Shown in pieces: positions 9,065-18,061 of a stretch of DNA of 64,000 nt (positions within the stretch are counted from its first letter, which is position 1; the number at the start of each line of letters is the position of its first letter). A program made the translations under genes and the position numbers. Location of the stretch: contig NZ_CACVAF010000008.1 of the NCBI RefSeq assembly GCF_902726565.1, positions 62,001 to 126,000 of the forward strand, read 5' to 3'. The notes under the pieces were generated by a model. It saw only the letters and a program-made list of their open reading frames with translations, was not told the origin of the DNA and searched no databases. Origin of the DNA: Yersinia vastinensis (lineage in GTDB: Bacteria > Pseudomonadota > Gammaproteobacteria > Enterobacterales > Enterobacteriaceae).

Positions 9065-10429
9065 TTAGTCTTTGCTTGTCGGGAGGAAACGCTTTCCCGC
9101 GGGTTCGAACCCTAATCGATTAATGCCGGTCATCAGCAAAGGCATTAATAACAATCCTACACAGGCCGCTGCCAGTGTGAGCAGCGCAAAAAAACCTGGC
9201 CAACCATAATGTTGCAGCACTTGTGCTAATGGCCACCCGGCCAGTGCTGCACCGAGGTAGGCAAACAACCCAAGAAACCCGGTGACGGTGCCGGCAGCAT
9301 CTTTATGGGTATATTCGGTGGCCGCCAAGCCAATTAACATCTGTGGCCCGAAGACAAAAAAACCGATACTAAAAAATGTCACTGACAGCAGCGAATAGTT
9401 ATGAACAGGTGCCAACCATAGGGCGGTCATGGTCAAAAACAATCCCAGAGCGAATAACAAAATCATGGGTGCCCGCTGACCGCGAAACAGCAAATCGGAT
9501 CCCCAACCCGCAAACAGCGCGCCAAATAATCCCCCCAGCTCAAACAGCGATAAGGTGGCATTGGCACTGAGTAAATTGACCCCGTGGCTCTCCGCCAGCC
9601 AAATATTGCCCCAGTCGTTGAGAGCAATACGGATCAGATAGACCAAGACATAAGAGACCCCCAGCAGCCAGATGGTACGGTTGCGCAAAATGGCATCGCG
9701 AAAAATGCGTCCCATCGGCATCGGGGGGCTTTGTTGCTCTTGCCACTGGTCCTGCGGATCGCGTCGCCATTGGCCAATGGTCGGTAATCCTTGCTCTTGC
9801 GGCTTATCACACAGCTGCCAACACAACCAAATACCAAGAACAATACCTATAGCTCCGGGGACGAGCAGGGCGGCCTGCCAACCATAGTGTGAGGCCAGAA
9901 ACGCGGACAGTAGCGGAACCGCCGCCCCGCCAATACTGATGGAGGTATTCCAACACCCCCACCAACTGCCTCGCTCATTGCGCGAATACCACGTACTGAG
10001 TAATTTGGCGCAAGGAGGCCATCCCCATCCCTGAAAGAACCCGTTGAGTGTCCAAACTACCAACAACGCGGGCAGAGAGTGACACAGGGTAAAAACCACA
10101 TTCAGTACCCCGGTCATCATCAGGCCGATACCCATAATCCAGCGGGCTTGGGTGCGATCACTGACAATGCCGGAAACAAATTTGGAGCCGCCGTAGGCCA
10201 GATAAAACAAGGTGCCGAGTAAACCGATATCCCCTTTATCTAACCCCAACTCCAGTTGCATCACCGGCATGGCGTAGTTGACACTTTTGCGAGTCAGGTA
10301 AAATGCCGCATACCCCATCACCATGGCGGCCATTAGGCGCGGTCGCCAGTAGCGATAGCGCGCATTGACCTGTTCTGGCGTCAAAGGCTCAGGGGGTAAA
10401 GCCTTTGACGACAAGGATGATGCAGGCAT
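9065..10429 (-). CDS. uhpC: UhpC-type hexose-phosphate receptor (MFS)
   Basis: Inner-membrane protein of 454 residues in the organophosphate:phosphate antiporter branch of the major facilitator superfamily. Twelve hydrophobic segments are visible. Family motifs include YWRPRLMAAMVMGYAAFYLTR near the N-terminus and NGFFQGWGWPPCAK. In E. coli UhpC binds external glucose-6-phosphate and activates UhpB rather than acting mainly as a transporter. The placement directly after uhpB supports that receptor role. It is preceded by 88 bp of non-coding DNA after the uhpB stop. UhpT itself is not in the window. Confidence 0.9.
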   Translation of the reverse strand: MPASSLSSKALPPEPLTPEQVNARYRYWRPRLMAAMVMGYAAFYLTRKSVNYAMPVMQLELGLDKGDIGLLGTLFYLAYGGSKFVSGIVSDRTQARWIMGIGLMMTGVLNVVFTLCHSLPALLVVWTLNGFFQGWGWPPCAKLLSTWYSRNERGSWWGCWNTSISIGGAAVPLLSAFLASHYGWQAALLVPGAIGIVLGIWLCWQLCDKPQEQGLPTIGQWRRDPQDQWQEQQSPPMPMGRIFRDAILRNRTIWLLGVSYVLVYLIRIALNDWGNIWLAESHGVNLLSANATLSLFELGGLFGALFAGWGSDLLFRGQRAPMILLFALGLFLTMTALWLAPVHNYSLLSVTFFSIGFFVFGPQMLIGLAATEYTHKDAAGTVTGFLGLFAYLGAALAGWPLAQVLQHYGWPGFFALLTLAAACVGLLLMPLLMTGINRLGFEPAGKRFLPTSKD

Positions 10430-10517
10430 AGATTCCTCCGGTAATTGAATCGAGTGTAGGGAAGGTAAAAGTAAAAGAGATGAGACAAGGTTGTAGATGG
10501 CTAGGAATAATGCCTAT

Positions 10518-12095
10518 TTATGCGGGTTTTTGATCCCGTTCTGTGGACAGGCTCACAGAGTCGTGGGGACGGGCATGAGTGGGGAGGTTCACGACCACCC
10601 GAGTACCCCGGCGGCGTTGTAATAGCCAGTCGCCGCCAAGTGCTCGCACACGCTCTTCAATACCCCGCAGTCCAAAACTACCGGTAGCGGGTTGTTCTGG
10701 CATTCCCATACCATCATCACGAACATCCAGTGTGATGATGTTGTCCGTCAAATGTAGGCTGACCTGAATATTACGGGCATTAGCATGTTTATTAATATTA
10801 TTGAGCAGCTCTTGTACCAGCCGGTAGAGTGTCAATATCACCACATCCTCAGCAGGGGGGGATGGCAGCGTATAATCCAGTTGGAAGTGAATCCCTTGCT
10901 CGGCAAAGGCAAATTCTTCGGCCAAATGGTGCAGTGCTTGATCCAACGGCATTTCATCCAGCACTGGCGGGCGCAATTGACGCAACAACTGTCGGGTAGT
11001 CTGGTGAATACGTTGCGATAAATGGCTAATTTGATCCGCGGCCGATTGAGCGGCGGGAGAAGGCGCGCTGCGGTTAACCAACATCGCCTGAATTTGGATG
11101 GCCGTAATATTCTGACCAATTTCATCATGTAGCTCACGAGCAATTTCTTTGCGTACATCTTCCTCGGTATGTACTAACCGTTTCATCAGTTTGCGACGGG
11201 TTTGTAGCTCTTGTTCTAACTGATTGCGATAACGGTGTAGGTGCTGCGCCAGTTGCTGTTGACGGCTAATGGCTATCCCCAGCGTCATCCCTAATAGGGC
11301 CTGAGTCGAGAGGAATAGCTCTAATTCGGCCAGGTCATGAAATGCGCCGCTGGCCTGACGGGTTACCGTGATCATCAGGCTGCCTAAGACTGCCGCCAAA
11401 ACCCCACCCTGCCAGCCAAATTTGTAGGCCATAAAGACATTGGGCAGGAAGACGAAAATGAGAAGTAACCGCTCCATATTGGGAGCAATCGCCATTTGCA
11501 CACAGACCCCAATAGCAAAAATCAGCGAGCACCAAATCAGTAGCGACGTGCGCAGTGGCGGGTCAGGCATCTGCTGAGAAAATAAATTACGGATATGCTG
11601 CTGTTTTAAGTATTCATAGATTAGATAAGTAAAGGGCACGAGCAGAATGCCACCGGTAAAGGTGGCGAGCAGGGTTTGAGTTAAAGGGAGAGGGAGCCAG
11701 AAACCCAACACCAGCCCGTGCAATAGACTATTGCCAGTAACGGCAGTGAGAAGTAATAACAACCGCTGCCAGTAAAGGGTGTAATGGTGCCAAAAGCGCT
11801 GGGTCAGCCAGGCAGGCAGCAAACTCAGGAAAGGGGACAGCATAATCAGCGCGGTGGGTTGCAAGGCTTCACTGTGCAGCCAGCCTAATGCGACGCACTC
11901 TGTCAGTAATAATATCGACCAATATCGCCGTGGCAGCAGGATCATTAATGCTAATCGCAGGCCCTGCGGCAACAGCAACACGGCATGCAAACCGTCATCA
12001 CTGAGATAAAAACTAATAGACCACAGCGCCAACCAACTCATGGAGAAAAACATCACCAAAAACAGTGATAGCCCCACTGAGCGCAACTGCCACAT
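10518..12095 (-). CDS. uhpB: UhpB-type sensor histidine kinase
   Basis: Inner-membrane kinase of 525 residues. About eight hydrophobic segments fill residues 5-275 (MASE1-like sensing region). A HisKA_3 domain follows with the phospho-acceptor H323 in EIARELHDEIGQNI, then a HATPase with VQELLNNINKHANA, DDGMGM and GSFGLRGIEERV. Stop and start overlap with uhpA as TGATG at 12095-12097, so the two are translationally coupled. The lack of a periplasmic domain fits a kinase that senses through UhpC. Confidence 0.9.
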   Translation of the reverse strand: MWQLRSVGLSLFLVMFFSMSWLALWSISFYLSDDGLHAVLLLPQGLRLALMILLPRRYWSILLLTECVALGWLHSEALQPTALIMLSPFLSLLPAWLTQRFWHHYTLYWQRLLLLLTAVTGNSLLHGLVLGFWLPLPLTQTLLATFTGGILLVPFTYLIYEYLKQQHIRNLFSQQMPDPPLRTSLLIWCSLIFAIGVCVQMAIAPNMERLLLIFVFLPNVFMAYKFGWQGGVLAAVLGSLMITVTRQASGAFHDLAELELFLSTQALLGMTLGIAISRQQQLAQHLHRYRNQLEQELQTRRKLMKRLVHTEEDVRKEIARELHDEIGQNITAIQIQAMLVNRSAPSPAAQSAADQISHLSQRIHQTTRQLLRQLRPPVLDEMPLDQALHHLAEEFAFAEQGIHFQLDYTLPSPPAEDVVILTLYRLVQELLNNINKHANARNIQVSLHLTDNIITLDVRDDGMGMPEQPATGSFGLRGIEERVRALGGDWLLQRRRGTRVVVNLPTHARPHDSVSLSTERDQKPA

Positions 12096-12724
12096 CAGTT
12101 ACCTGCCAATAACTGATGTTGTAGTGCGAAATGCACCAGTTCGACGGTGGTTTCGCAGTTCAACTTACCCAAAATATTAGCGCGATGAACATGCACGGTT
12201 TTGTGGCTAAGAGATAATTGCTCTGCGATAGATTTAACACTGATTCCGTTAACCAATAATTGAAAAATTTCTTTTTCACGAGGTGTCAGAACTGCCAGTT
12301 GCTGTGGTTGTTGGGGCATATGGCGTAGTGCCCGTAAGGCATCCGCGCACAGATAAAGCCCGCCTCCGCTGACGGTGCGTAGTGCTTGTACTAATTCATC
12401 TGGGCCACAACGTTTGGTTAGATAGCCGCTGGCACCGGCGTCCATTGCGCTTTGCACAAATGCAGTGGTGTCATAAATACTCAAAATGATGGCGCGAAAA
12501 TGCGGGATTTTTTGGCGCAGACGTTTAAGCAGACTTAATCCGCTTTCATCTGGCATCGAAATGTCCATCACAGCAACATGCACATCAATATTGGATAGCT
12601 TGTCCCAAGCCTCTGCTGCAGAACCATATTCACCGATAATACGAATATCTTTTTCCAGTGAGAGTAGCTGTGCAAAACCAGAGCGGACGACAATATGGTC
12701 ATCTATCAAGGCGACGTTAATCAT
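12095..12724 (-). CDS. uhpA: UhpA-type response regulator
   Basis: Response regulator of 209 residues in the NarL/FixJ family. The receiver has D8/D9 and phospho-acceptor D54 (VAVMDISMPDESG). The LuxR-type helix-turn-helix contains LTPREKEIFQLLVNGISVK and HKTVHVHRANI. It is the first gene of the uhpABC-afuABC block and lies 189 bp after the dpiA stop on the same strand; its own promoter is probably in that gap. In E. coli UhpA activates uhpT. Here the only downstream transport genes are afuABC, which are the likely target. Confidence 0.9.
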   Translation of the reverse strand: MINVALIDDHIVVRSGFAQLLSLEKDIRIIGEYGSAAEAWDKLSNIDVHVAVMDISMPDESGLSLLKRLRQKIPHFRAIILSIYDTTAFVQSAMDAGASGYLTKRCGPDELVQALRTVSGGGLYLCADALRALRHMPQQPQQLAVLTPREKEIFQLLVNGISVKSIAEQLSLSHKTVHVHRANILGKLNCETTVELVHFALQHQLLAGN

Positions 12725-12913
12725 GATTTTTCATTATTACGGAACACAGAAGTGCATGATGCGCATCAATCTTTAGCATGGCAATAATTGTTATCAGAAA
12801 TGTAAGAGGCTTAACATATGCAAGAAAAAACAGAAGAATAAATAGGCAGTTGTTGCGGGGAAATACCGCGCCCCACGAAGGTGAGTGGAGCGCGAGAGAG
12901 GGGGACTTAAGCA

Positions 12914-13600
12914 TTACACCGGTTTTTTGCTGCGATAGATGCGTTGTGGTCGGCCAACCTTGCCATAAATAATCTCGGCCTGTAGGGCTTGATTGGCTGC
13001 ACAGAACTCCAGATAACGGCGGGCTGTCGTGCGACTTAACCCGAGCACTTGCGCTACATTTTCAGCGGTATATTCATCGGCATTATTACTGAATAGGGTT
13101 TGGACTTTATCCAGTGTCATTTGGTCTATTCCCAACGGCAAGGTCACTTTTTGCTCGCCGCGAGCATAAGTATTATACATTTCATCAATTTGGCGCTGGT
13201 TAACTTTAGTGCCATCCTGCAATACTTGATGGCGATGGCTGTAACGGGCTAATGATTGCTCTAACCGTTCATAGGCCACTGGTTTTATCAGATAGTCAAA
13301 AACACCATATCGGATTGCTTCTGATACAGTTTCGCTGTCGCTGGCCGCAGTCACAAAAATAATGCCGCCAGAGAACCCTTGTAGAGTCATCTCGCGCAAT
13401 AATTCCAAGCCACTACCATCTGGCAAATAGTTATCCAGCAAAATCAAATCAGGGTGAAAGCGTGCCACCATACTGCGGGCTTGCTGTAAATTGCCCGCCA
13501 GCCAAACTTCGCGGCAATAACTGCTTTGCTTGATAAATTCTGCATGCATCTCTGCCAGCGGCGTTTCGTCTTCTACCACTAAAATATTAAGCCATTCCAT
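12914..13600 (-). CDS. dpiA: CitB/DpiA-type response regulator
   Basis: Response regulator of 228 residues of the CitB/DcuR class, controlling citrate fermentation genes. Receiver domain about 1-125 with E10/D11, phospho-acceptor D56 in LILLDNYLPDGSG, and K near 107 in YLIKPVAYERL. The C-terminal helix-turn-helix (about 175-220) includes TAENVAQVLGLSRTTARRYL. GGGGAG sits 5 nt before ATG 13600. The kinase gene ends 21 bp upstream, so both are one operon, divergent from citC. Confidence 0.93.
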   Translation of the reverse strand: MEWLNILVVEDETPLAEMHAEFIKQSSYCREVWLAGNLQQARSMVARFHPDLILLDNYLPDGSGLELLREMTLQGFSGGIIFVTAASDSETVSEAIRYGVFDYLIKPVAYERLEQSLARYSHRHQVLQDGTKVNQRQIDEMYNTYARGEQKVTLPLGIDQMTLDKVQTLFSNNADEYTAENVAQVLGLSRTTARRYLEFCAANQALQAEIIYGKVGRPQRIYRSKKPV

Positions 13601-13621
13601 GGGATCTCCCCGTCTTTGAGA

Positions 13622-15220
13622 TCAATGCGTCTTCGGAATAAAGACTGTAAATAAGGTGCCGCGTGGCGGATTATTTTCTATCGTAATGGTGCCACCACTT
13701 TGCTGAACATAGGTTGCGACCAGATACAGGCCAATGCCATGTTCATCGGAATTCTTGGAGCTGATACCACGCTCGAACAGACTGTCTTGCAATTGTGGGT
13801 CGATACCGCAACCATGGTCTGCCACCTCTAAAATCAGATCATCGCCCTCATCAGATAGGTAGATTTCAATCTGCTTATCACTGTCTGGGTTTTTTAAGCT
13901 GGCCTCAAAGGCGTTATCCAGTAAGTTTCCCATAATGGCGGCCAGTTCATTTTCGCCAATAGTGGAGGGCAGATGGGTTAACTGACAACCTGGGACAAAA
14001 TTTAAGGTCAACCCCAACTCCCGCGCCCGGTGATACTTGCCAAATAATAACGCCGCGATCTGCCGGTTATTAAAAGCGGTACGTAGCATATCAATTAGCG
14101 CCTGATGGGAGGATGATTCGGTTTTCACCATCTCTAGTGCTCGGTCAAACTCTTTCATCTGCAACAACCCACTCATGGTGGACATCCAATTCAGATGCTC
14201 GTGGCGGACGGTGCGCAGATTTTCGACATATTGTTGAATCTGACTGAGCTGGGCGCTGAGTGTATGAATATCATCCTGACTACGAAAACTCACCACCCAA
14301 CCTTGGAACACGCCATCTTCTGACCAAATCCCCGCTCGGTTGGCAATCGCATTCAAACCATTAAAAGTGCACAACTCATCGTGGCGGTTATCACCAGTTT
14401 GATCGAGAAAGAAGTGATCAGGTGAAACGACGTCACTGACTTTTCGACCAATCAACTGCTGTGGTGTGGCAGAAATGTGCAGCATTTTACGCGCATTCTG
14501 ATTGATTGCAGTGATCCTTCCCTCAGGATCAACGGCAAGTAGCCCTTCAAATACGGCACCAAAAAGTGCCTCTTGTTGTCGGAGTACTCGCGCTATTTCT
14601 TTGGGTTCCATCCCCATCATTTGTCGACGAATATGATTAGCAAAAAGCCATGACAACAGCAGTAACAGGGCAAGCACAATCAGAAAAGAGTGGGTGAGTG
14701 GTAGAAGGTAAACAAGCCGCCAATGGTCGATTTTGCTGATCAGATACCCTAAAGACACCACCCCGATGATTTTCCCCTGCTCATCACGGATAGGTGTTTT
14801 AGCGCGCATGGCTTCGCCCATCGAACCTTTACCAAAAATAATGTAACTCTCGCCCCGTTCGAGAGCGCCGGGTTTGGTCCACTGCATCGGGTAGCCAATC
14901 ATGTCCGGATTTGGGTGATAGAGGCGAATCGAGTGCGTATCGCCGATGACCAGATAATCCAGATCCGAGGTATTTCCCAATCGGCCAACAATTTGCGCCA
15001 ACTCAGCTTTATCACGATGTTTCACCGCATTAACCACTGAGTCCATCGACGCAATAATTTTGGCCTGATTCATTGCAGTCTTGCTGACCTGATCCAGCAG
15101 GTATTGCTCAAAATTGTGACTTAAAAAGCGATCCAATGCGCCAGTAAACAGAATAGAGACGGTTAATAGCAGTAAAAATATGCGCAACGGGAAAGCCATA
15201 TTTTTCAATCGGCTCCACAT
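13622..15220 (-). CDS. dpiB: CitA/DpiB-type citrate sensor kinase
   Basis: Inner-membrane kinase of 532 residues that senses external citrate. There is a first membrane segment (about 9-28), a periplasmic PASp domain (about 35-168) with the family motif DTHSIRLYHPNP, and a second membrane segment (about 175-195). A cytoplasmic PAS domain (about 215-310) and a kinase core with H340 in TVRHEHLNW follow, with a HATPase showing NLLDNAFEAS, DHGCGID and HGIGLYL. The start is uncertain. ATG at 15220 aligns with the family N-terminus but lacks a clear Shine-Dalgarno. GTG (15274) and TTG (15286) lie upstream in frame. Confidence 0.9.
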   Translation of the reverse strand: MWSRLKNMAFPLRIFLLLLTVSILFTGALDRFLSHNFEQYLLDQVSKTAMNQAKIIASMDSVVNAVKHRDKAELAQIVGRLGNTSDLDYLVIGDTHSIRLYHPNPDMIGYPMQWTKPGALERGESYIIFGKGSMGEAMRAKTPIRDEQGKIIGVVSLGYLISKIDHWRLVYLLPLTHSFLIVLALLLLLSWLFANHIRRQMMGMEPKEIARVLRQQEALFGAVFEGLLAVDPEGRITAINQNARKMLHISATPQQLIGRKVSDVVSPDHFFLDQTGDNRHDELCTFNGLNAIANRAGIWSEDGVFQGWVVSFRSQDDIHTLSAQLSQIQQYVENLRTVRHEHLNWMSTMSGLLQMKEFDRALEMVKTESSSHQALIDMLRTAFNNRQIAALLFGKYHRARELGLTLNFVPGCQLTHLPSTIGENELAAIMGNLLDNAFEASLKNPDSDKQIEIYLSDEGDDLILEVADHGCGIDPQLQDSLFERGISSKNSDEHGIGLYLVATYVQQSGGTITIENNPPRGTLFTVFIPKTH

Positions 15221-15685
15221 TCGGCCACGCCATGTTAATTTTTCTACTGTGCAAGGAATCGACAAACTACTCACCTTAATTAACAAATATTCATCGTACT
15301 TGAGATTACCGAGTCACTTGTTGCCTACCTACAGCCCCAAGTTCTTTGGATATTAGAATCTATGGCATTAACATAAGTTAATTTAAGAAATAATTAAATA
15401 GCTAAGAGAAATAAAAATATATATTAATAATTAAGAAAATTAAAACCATTAAATAACTTATATTTACTCTCTTATATGTGAAATAGGTCAATTAATCACA
15501 CTATTTTTATGTTTAGCATGTGCTCGAAAATTAATTCAAATAAAAACTAAATTGGTTTAAATTTATTTTATATTGTTGTTTTTATGTGAATTTATTATTT
15601 GAAGGGTGAGTTTATATTATTTTATTTTTCAATCTATTAACTTGTTCTTTATTTGTTATGTAAACGTTATGGCAGAGAGTGACTT
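15221..15685. promoter_or_regulatory. Divergent citrate promoter region
   Basis: About 465 bp between dpiB (minus) and citC (plus), extremely AT-rich over 15370-15660. It must carry both divergent promoters and the DpiA binding sites. The one symmetry I can point to is TGTGA (15477-15481) facing TCACA (15496-15500), with 14 bases between them. That spacing is wrong for a CRP site (6 bases), so no factor is assigned. Confidence 0.5.
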
Positions 15686-16762
15686 ATGGATACGGTATTT
15701 AATCGAATTAATCGTTCAGACCATCAGAGGATTGCAGAAATAACGCGGTTCTTGCGGGCTAATGATTTAAATATAGATACCACCGTCGAGGTTTTTATTA
15801 CCGTAAGCCGTAATGAAAAGTTGGTGGCCTGTGGTGGTATAGCTGGCAATATTATCAAATGTGTGGCGATCAGTGAGCAAGTCAGAGGCGAAGGATTAGC
15901 TCTAACATTGGCTACTGAGTTGGTCAATTTGGCTTATGAACGCCATCACAGCCATCTGTTTATTTATACCAAAACCAAAAATGAGAGCTTATTTAAAGCC
16001 TGTGGTTTTTATCCTATCGCCAGTGTTCCCGGTATTGTCGTATTAATGGAAAACAGTGACTGCCGCTTGCAGCGCTACGCCAAACAATTGAGCCAATTAC
16101 GCCAACCAGGGCAAAAAATTGGCAGCATCGTAATGAATGCCAACCCTTTTACCCGTGGACACCAATATTTAGTGCGACAAGCCGCGGCGCAGTGTGATTG
16201 GCTCCACCTATTTTTGGTCAAGGAAGATAATTCACGTTTCCCTTATGAAGACCGGCTGCAATTAGTGCTTGAAGGGACGCAGGATATTGCCAATCTCACG
16301 GTGCATCCCGGTTCGGAATATATGATCTCCCGTGCCACTTTCCCGTGTTATTTCATTAAAGATCAAGGCGTGGCAGATGACTGCTATACCGAAATTGATC
16401 TGAAAATATTCCGTCAATATTTAGCACCAGCACTGGGTGTGACTCACCGCTTTGTGGGGACCGAGCCATTTTGCACCGTGACCGCTAAATATAACCATGA
16501 CATGAGCTTCTGGCTTGAAACGCCATCACTGCCTTATCCCCCAATATCACTGGTGGAAATTGAGCGCCTTAAATACCACAACACCGCTATTTCTGCCTCT
16601 TGGGTGCGCAAGTTATTGGCACAGGGAGACGGTGAAACTATTCGTAAACTCGTGCCGCCCGCCACTTGCCAGTATTTGCAACGGTTACTGGCCCAGCGTG
16701 CGCAAAAGGCGGTTAACGCAGAGAAAATCGCCACGCCAGCAAAGCATTCAGCCCTGTTTTAG
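15686..16762 (+). CDS. citC: [Citrate (pro-3S)-lyase] ligase
   Basis: Cytoplasmic enzyme of 358 residues that acetylates the prosthetic group of citrate lyase acyl carrier protein using acetate and ATP, switching the lyase on. An N-terminal GNAT-like part (about 20-125, with GEGLALTLATELVNLAY) is followed by a nucleotidyltransferase-like part with MNANPFTRGHQYLVRQAA around 150-167 and a C-terminal SASWVRKLL motif. ATG at 15686 has GAG 8 nt upstream. It is the first gene of the citCDEFXGT operon, and length agrees with E. coli CitC (352). Confidence 0.93.
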   Translation: MDTVFNRINRSDHQRIAEITRFLRANDLNIDTTVEVFITVSRNEKLVACGGIAGNIIKCVAISEQVRGEGLALTLATELVNLAYERHHSHLFIYTKTKNESLFKACGFYPIASVPGIVVLMENSDCRLQRYAKQLSQLRQPGQKIGSIVMNANPFTRGHQYLVRQAAAQCDWLHLFLVKEDNSRFPYEDRLQLVLEGTQDIANLTVHPGSEYMISRATFPCYFIKDQGVADDCYTEIDLKIFRQYLAPALGVTHRFVGTEPFCTVTAKYNHDMSFWLETPSLPYPPISLVEIERLKYHNTAISASWVRKLLAQGDGETIRKLVPPATCQYLQRLLAQRAQKAVNAEKIATPAKHSALF

Positions 16763-16871
16763 TCGATTAAATTCAGTTGATTAGATATTTCGATGAAAGC
16801 AGGGCGCAAAGATAGGGACTGATGAGTTAGTCAGACACCACGAATTTGAAGACAAGTTAATCAGGTGAAAA

Positions 16872-17168
16872 ATGAAAATTATGAGAGAAGCCGTCGCCGG
16901 AACATTGGAGTCGAGCGACGTCATGGTGCGCATCGCGCCATTGAATCCACCCGAAATCGACCTACAAATTCACAGCAGTGTGGATAAGCAGTTTGGCGAG
17001 GCCATTCGTTACAGCGTTTTGGCGTTGCTGGAGCAGTACCAGATCACCGGAGTGCAACTGATTATTGACGATAAAGGTGCACTGGATTGTGTTTTGCAGG
17101 CACGGCTGGAAACCGCACTGCTTAGAGCCTGTGATGAAAAAATTCTGCCATGGAGAGCTTCGCTGTGA
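16872..17168 (+). CDS. citD: Citrate lyase acyl carrier protein (gamma subunit)
   Basis: Acyl carrier of 98 residues. The prosthetic group 2'-(5''-phosphoribosyl)-3'-dephospho-CoA is attached to a serine; Ser14 in [10 protein letters not shown] matches the known position. ATG 16872 has AGGTG 5 nt upstream. A 109-bp gap separates it from citC, and its stop overlaps the start region of citE. Confidence 0.93.
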   Translation: MKIMREAVAGTLESSDVMVRIAPLNPPEIDLQIHSSVDKQFGEAIRYSVLALLEQYQITGVQLIIDDKGALDCVLQARLETALLRACDEKILPWRASL

Positions 17169-18058
17169 AACCTGAACTGAAAAACAGAATGCGCCGCAGC
17201 ATGTTATTTGTTCCCGGCGCTAATGCTGCCATGGTCAGTAATGCTTTTATTTATCAGGCTGATGCCTTGATGTTTGACTTGGAAGACTCAGTCATCCTGC
17301 GCGAAAAAGACGCCGCCCGCCGTTTGGTCTATCACGCTTTGCAACACCCACTTTATCAGGACGTGGAAACCATCGTTCGAGTCAATGCTTTGGACTCTGC
17401 CTATGGTCTGGCGGACCTAGAGGCGGTGGTACGCGGAGGGGCCGATATTGTCCGTTTGCCCAAAACGGACAATGCCAAAGATGTGGAAGATATGGCGCGA
17501 GAAATTAGTCGTATCGAGGTGGAGTGTGGCCGCGAAGAGGGGAGTACCGGTTTGTTAGCCGCTATTGAGTCCGCTCAGGGGATTACTCAGGCGTTGGCCA
17601 TTGCGCAGGCATCACCGCGGTTAATGGGGATTGCCTTGGGGGCCGAAGATTATGTTCGCAACTTGCGTACCGAGCGCTCACCAGAGGGCATCGAACTACT
17701 GTTTGCGCGTTGTTCAATCTTGCAGGCCGCCCGCGCTGTCGGGATTCAGGCCTTCGATACGGTGTATTCCGATGCCAATAACGAAGCTGGGTTCTTGCAG
17801 GAAGCGGCCCTTATCAAACAATTGGGTTTTGATGGCAAATCGCTGATCAACCCGCGCCAAATCGAACTGTTACACAACCTCTATGCCCCGACTGAAAAAG
17901 AAGTCCGTCACGCACAGGCGGTGGTTGATGCCGCCGCCGCGGCGGAAGCTGAAGGACGAGGTGTGGTGTCCCTCAACGGCAAGATGGTCGATAGCCCGGT
18001 GATTGAACGGGCGCGGTTGGTTTTACAACGTGCGGTCAGCGGTCTGCGTGAGGAATAA
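17150..18058 (+). CDS. citE: Citrate lyase beta subunit (citryl-CoA lyase)
   Basis: TIM-barrel lyase of the HpcH/HpaI/CitE family, about 302 residues, cleaving the citryl thioester to oxaloacetate and acetyl thioester. Conserved parts include [64 protein letters not shown] and [12 protein letters not shown]. The start is ambiguous. ATG 17150 overlaps citD by 19 bp and gives an N-terminus as long as E. coli CitE, but has no Shine-Dalgarno. GTG 17165 has GGAG 9 nt upstream and overlaps the citD stop as GTGA. Confidence 0.93.
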   Translation: MESFAVKPELKNRMRRSMLFVPGANAAMVSNAFIYQADALMFDLEDSVILREKDAARRLVYHALQHPLYQDVETIVRVNALDSAYGLADLEAVVRGGADIVRLPKTDNAKDVEDMAREISRIEVECGREEGSTGLLAAIESAQGITQALAIAQASPRLMGIALGAEDYVRNLRTERSPEGIELLFARCSILQAARAVGIQAFDTVYSDANNEAGFLQEAALIKQLGFDGKSLINPRQIELLHNLYAPTEKEVRHAQAVVDAAAAAEAEGRGVVSLNGKMVDSPVIERARLVLQRAVSGLREE

Positions 18059-18061
18059 GAG

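Noticed and set aside
15477..15500. CRP site (TGTGA facing TCACA) upstream of citC
   Set aside because: The half-sites are 14 bases apart instead of 6, so CRP cannot bind it in the usual way.
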